A DNA stretch of 64,000 bases from Oscillospiraceae bacterium (lineage in GTDB: Bacteria; Bacillota; Clostridia; Oscillospirales; Oscillospiraceae). How positions within the stretch are numbered: position 1 is the stretch's first letter; each line of letters opens with the position of its first letter. A program made the position numbers and the translations under genes. The stretch spans positions 19,011 through 83,010 of the forward strand of contig SVKU01000009.1 of assembly GCA_015068245.1 (NCBI GenBank). Reading direction: 5' to 3'. The notes beneath the pieces are model-generated. The model made no database searches, had not been told where the DNA came from, and saw only the letters and a program-made list of their open reading frames with translations. This document shows positions 60,860 to 64,000 of this stretch, piece by piece.

Positions 60860-63800
60860 TCAATGGAAGTAAGCATATGCCGAAACACCAAACTTCATAA
60901 TCGCCTCGTACAGCGCATTTTCGCTGCTCATACGGGCCACATAGCTTTCGATGCTGTCGGTGCAGCTTGCGCTGACGGTTCCGTCACTATTGTAAACCGT
61001 AACTGTCACCGGCTGTCTGACATCAGCTACGACCAGGCCTTTGACGGGGACGTACCAGTCTGTGTCGTTTTCCAGCTGTTTAAAAGCACTGCCTTCAACA
61101 CGAACAGATTTCTCGTTGCCGTAATGGTCGGTAAATGATGCGACAGCATACTTAGTCTGGTCTATGTAATCCTTCTTGAAGAAGACGTTCAGTGTGATAT
61201 CGCTCTCCAAAGTCAGGTTGCTGGCGCTGTAGCCGGTTCCCTGAACACGACTGTCAGTCATTGTAACTTCTCCTGTTGCATAGCCCTTTTGAGTATCTGT
61301 CAACTGGCTGTTGGCCAGATCATCGCTGTTATAGTCGTCGAAATAGGTCTGCGCTGCAGCACCATAGTTTAGCATGTCCACATACAAAGCGAGTTTTTCA
61401 GCGTCAGTTTGCTTGCTCAGCATGCGCATAGTATAATCTCTCACGCTGTCGACCCACTCATTGGAAACAGCAACACCGCTGCTGTTGTACACGGTGACTG
61501 TCAGTTCATCTGTCATTTCCTTGGCAGCTACACCGTTGAATGTGACGTAGTGCTGTTCATAACCGTTGTGGTAAGACCAATCGGCCTGATCAATTCTCAC
61601 AGTCACATTTCCTCTGCCGTCGGCATATTCCTTGGTGATAACGGCATAATAGCCCTCGCCCTCAACAAGGTCAGTAGGTTCGATAAAAAAGTTGATGGCA
61701 AGGCTGTTACCCAGCGTCATAGTTGCGCCGTCAATGTTGAACTTTTTGACGATGGTATAGACTCCGCCCTTTGCAACAGTGAAGCTGATGGTTCTTTTTC
61801 CGGTGTCCACAGCGGATTCCACTTCTTTGCCGTCACAGGTCACATAGGCACCGGTGTAAGCACAGGGGACAGTCAGGGTGGGTGCGTAGGTGCTCAGCAC
61901 GTCGCTGTTTTCCACGGTGACGGTGAAAGAATCTTCATCCTTTTCAACGATGGTCAGTTTTGCGTTGAAAGCAGAGGAATCGGTGTCGTTGGAAACAACG
62001 GCGATTCCGTTGGAAACATCAGTTGCAAATGTCCAGGTGCCCAACAGGTTTTCATTGTTATCAACAACGGTAACGACCTTGTCGGCGTCTGTTGCCTCGG
62101 CAAATGCAGAGGCATCAATGGTCAAATCGTTTGCCTCAGAGTTGATTATCTCGGTTTCGGACTCCCAGTCGGAAATGAGCACGTTGGTGTAAGGGGTTTC
62201 AGCGTCATTGTTCAGCAGAGAATAGGTACTGTTGCCGCCTACCAGTTTGTTGCCGTCCACCCACCAGTCAGCTACGGGGTATTTCCACTGTGGGTTGGAA
62301 ACCACCTTGTTGCCAACGCCTTTTCCTTCGTTGTTCTGTATAACCAGCTTCTGATTATGGAACTCGGTTTCGGTGGTTACATCCTTCAGCGCCAGCATAT
62401 AGTCAAAAACGTTGCAGGTGTCGCTATCCCAGGAGCTGTGAAGCTTACCATAGAAGTTTTTGTACATATAAACTTTGGTGCCGGAGGCAATGTCGAAATT
62501 GGTCTCATTGCCGATGAAGTTGCTGTCAGTGATTCTGAAATAGAAAGAGCTGAATTTTTCGTGCAGTGAAACCACTTTAATAGCGGTGTCGTTCATTATG
62601 AAGGAGTTGTGGGTCCAGGGAACACGGTTGATGGAGTTGTCAGAATCCTTGAGGTCAAGCTTTACGGCAATGACGTTTTCGGCAAAGATGTTGCCTTCGG
62701 TGACGGTAACGAGGCCTGCAGTGGAATCTATGGCGATGTCGTAGTTATAGAAGAAGCAGTCAATAACGTTTCCGCAAGCACCGCCGTAAATGGCGGTTTT
62801 GGCAACGTCTGTGGCGAAGAAGGTCACGTTTGTCAGCTTGCCAACTAAGGCTCCGTTGATGTTGATGGCGCCGTTGAGCTTGGTGCTGCCGTCGGCACCC
62901 TCGAATTCAAAGCCGTGATAGTTGCTGGGAATGAGTATAGTTCCCGTGAGCTCTTCGGGAAGAGTGATAATGTAGCCAATACCGTCCTGAGCGTTGGCTG
63001 CCAGTTCCTGCAGCTTGGCGTTCAGAACGTCAATATCGGAAAGATCGCTGCAGTCAACTTTTACTTTCAGTCTTTGACCAAGACCAAAGCTGACAGTTTC
63101 AGTCGCCGTTTCGCCGTCTATGGTGATGTCCACCTCAGCGTAAAGCAGAGCGTGGAAGGATTCGTTTTGGGCATACAGAGTTACAGGGAATGTGGGCGAA
63201 GCGACTTCTGTAACCTTTTCTGTTTTGCTGAAGCTGAGATAGCCGTCTTTATCCACCCATACTTTGTTTACGGTTACGGTAATGGGCAGCTTGTCGTAGC
63301 TCTCGGTGGGGACAATGTAATAATCGTTGCCCTCTGAGTCGGTTTCCTTTTTGCCGACGGCGATGCCGTCCACATCTGCCAGGAAGGCATAGCCGGTGTC
63401 GTCGGTATCTATTGCTGTTTGCAGTATGCCGAATTTGCCTTCGTTGATAACGGTTTCGCTGTCGCTGAGCTTCCATGTGAAGCCGATGGCATATTCGGTT
63501 TTCTTATAGGTTCTGTAGGCTGCCGAACCATCAATTGAGCCGCCGGAACCACTGCCGCCGGTAACGGTCAGAGCCCAGATGAAATTGTTGCCCCTGACAG
63601 TGAATTCGTTAATGGTCAGGTTCCCGGGAATGGTGACTTTAATGTCGTATTTGGTGCTGTCGGAAGTCCATGCAACCTTTTCTGCAGAGATTTCGGTGCT
63701 GGTATTGCGGTTCACCTCACAGGAAAGAGTTCCCATCTGGTCTTCGGTAAAGCCGAAAGCACTCATGAGCCATACCTCGTTGCCGCTTTCGGAATTGTAA

Positions 63801-64000
63801 TCCAGAGATGTCAGATAGGTGTCCTGACTACGGTTTTGCTCGGAATAATAGCCCAAAATGGGAAGCCCGATTTCCACACCCATGGTGTAGTCGGTGGTTC
63901 CGTCATTGTAGGTCAGGTCAGTTGAGCCGAAAGCAAGACCGGTAAGGGTATAATTCCCGGAGGACGTTTCACTGACAGACAGCTTAGTCGAGTCAGCCAC
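60860..64000 (-). CDS. Giant surface protein, C-terminal 1046 residues visible
   Basis: The 5' end lies beyond the window. The visible part is extracellular in style: beta-rich, Thr/Ser/Asp/Gly-rich, almost no cysteine. A middle segment (about 315-560) has short repeats with isolated turns like a beta-helix (GAININGALVGKLTNVTFFATD). The end consists of two related domains (about 765-905 and 905-1046), each with a TMTLGNSLAINFFIEP/TLESDITLNVFFKKD opening, a VTVTVYNS strand and a closing helix ending in YAAAAQTYF- or SAYAYF-like sequence. No sortase motif or SLH is seen at the C-terminus. Probably an adhesin or polysaccharide-associated protein; first gene of an operon with the peptide and the SLH protein. 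Confidence 0.8.
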   Translation of the reverse strand: MADSTKLSVSETSSGNYTLTGLAFGSTDLTYNDGTTDYTMGVEIGLPILGYYSEQNRSQDTYLTSLDYNSESGNEVWLMSAFGFTEDQMGTLSCEVNRNTSTEISAEKVAWTSDSTKYDIKVTIPGNLTINEFTVRGNNFIWALTVTGGSGSGGSIDGSAAYRTYKKTEYAIGFTWKLSDSETVINEGKFGILQTAIDTDDTGYAFLADVDGIAVGKKETDSEGNDYYIVPTESYDKLPITVTVNKVWVDKDGYLSFSKTEKVTEVASPTFPVTLYAQNESFHALLYAEVDITIDGETATETVSFGLGQRLKVKVDCSDLSDIDVLNAKLQELAANAQDGIGYIITLPEELTGTILIPSNYHGFEFEGADGSTKLNGAININGALVGKLTNVTFFATDVAKTAIYGGACGNVIDCFFYNYDIAIDSTAGLVTVTEGNIFAENVIAVKLDLKDSDNSINRVPWTHNSFIMNDTAIKVVSLHEKFSSFYFRITDSNFIGNETNFDIASGTKVYMYKNFYGKLHSSWDSDTCNVFDYMLALKDVTTETEFHNQKLVIQNNEGKGVGNKVVSNPQWKYPVADWWVDGNKLVGGNSTYSLLNNDAETPYTNVLISDWESETEIINSEANDLTIDASAFAEATDADKVVTVVDNNENLLGTWTFATDVSNGIAVVSNDTDSSAFNAKLTIVEKDEDSFTVTVENSDVLSTYAPTLTVPCAYTGAYVTCDGKEVESAVDTGKRTISFTVAKGGVYTIVKKFNIDGATMTLGNSLAINFFIEPTDLVEGEGYYAVITKEYADGRGNVTVRIDQADWSYHNGYEQHYVTFNGVAAKEMTDELTVTVYNSSGVAVSNEWVDSVRDYTMRMLSKQTDAEKLALYVDMLNYGAAAQTYFDDYNSDDLANSQLTDTQKGYATGEVTMTDSRVQGTGYSASNLTLESDITLNVFFKKDYIDQTKYAVASFTDHYGNEKSVRVEGSAFKQLENDTDWYVPVKGLVVADVRQPVTVTVYNSDGTVSASCTDSIESYVARMSSENALYEAIMKFGVSAYAYFH

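Overview
The window looks like about 64 kb of chromosome from a strictly anaerobic, low-to-mid GC Firmicute of class Clostridia, probably an Oscillospirales-type gut bacterium. This is an inference from content: a trimeric [FeFe] hydrogenase operon, type III glutamine synthetase, single-chain Fe-S L-serine dehydratase, S-layer-homology surface proteins, and strong AGGAGG-type ribosome binding sites with several TTG/GTG starts. No rRNA, phage block or CRISPR array is visible; there is one tRNA (Pro, TGG).

Layout. 1-7.1 kb: a GMP-synthase-like gene whose amidotransferase half lacks the catalytic Cys, a TSUP/CTP-transferase fusion, a Rieske oxidoreductase, an esterase, and a 1.6 kb micro-island (DUF4238 gene) between an intact tRNA-Pro and a 47-bp copy of its 3' half. 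7.1-10.9 kb: hotdog thioesterase, HPr-like protein, MtaB, LysR regulator and a GGPPA-repeat protein. 11.3-16.3 kb: five-gene hydrogenase operon (NuoE-like, HATPase, thioredoxin-like ferredoxin, NuoF-like, HydA).

16.4-27.3 kb is the most notable block: on the minus strand, a set of genes reading as a pyrogallol/phloroglucinol catabolic operon (cyclohydrolase, hydroxy acid dehydrogenase, pyrogallol-phloroglucinol transhydroxylase large and small subunits, thiolase, BKACE-type lyase, Na+/solute symporter), with a divergent MerR regulator and a textbook 19-bp-spacer MerR promoter in front of the first gene. Together they could convert pyrogallol to phloroglucinol, open the reduced ring and yield acetyl-CoA plus acetoacetate. 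Phloroglucinol reductase is not in the operon; an SDR at 29.7 kb is a candidate. Gallate decarboxylase is not seen.

27.4-48.2 kb: nucleotidyltransferase, EamA transporter, small HTH module, ZIP transporter, glutamine synthetase III, second SDR, serine dehydratase, solute-binding lipoprotein, purF, SLH/beta-helix surface protein, two-component system, acetoacetate decarboxylase family protein, rpe. 48.4-59.7 kb: a RAYT transposase next to topB, then a cell-shape and division block (PBP2, MreD, MreC, Maf, dUTPase, U32 peptidase, ZapA). 59.8-64 kb: SLH protein, a 35-aa peptide and the C-terminal part of a giant surface protein.

Intergenic space is unusually rich in repeats: GTAG-headed REP palindromes matching the RAYT; telomere-like GGGATCAGGG arms and TTAATAATTAA arms in long inverted arrangements; and several direct repeats that duplicate the 3' end of a gene around a small cargo gene.
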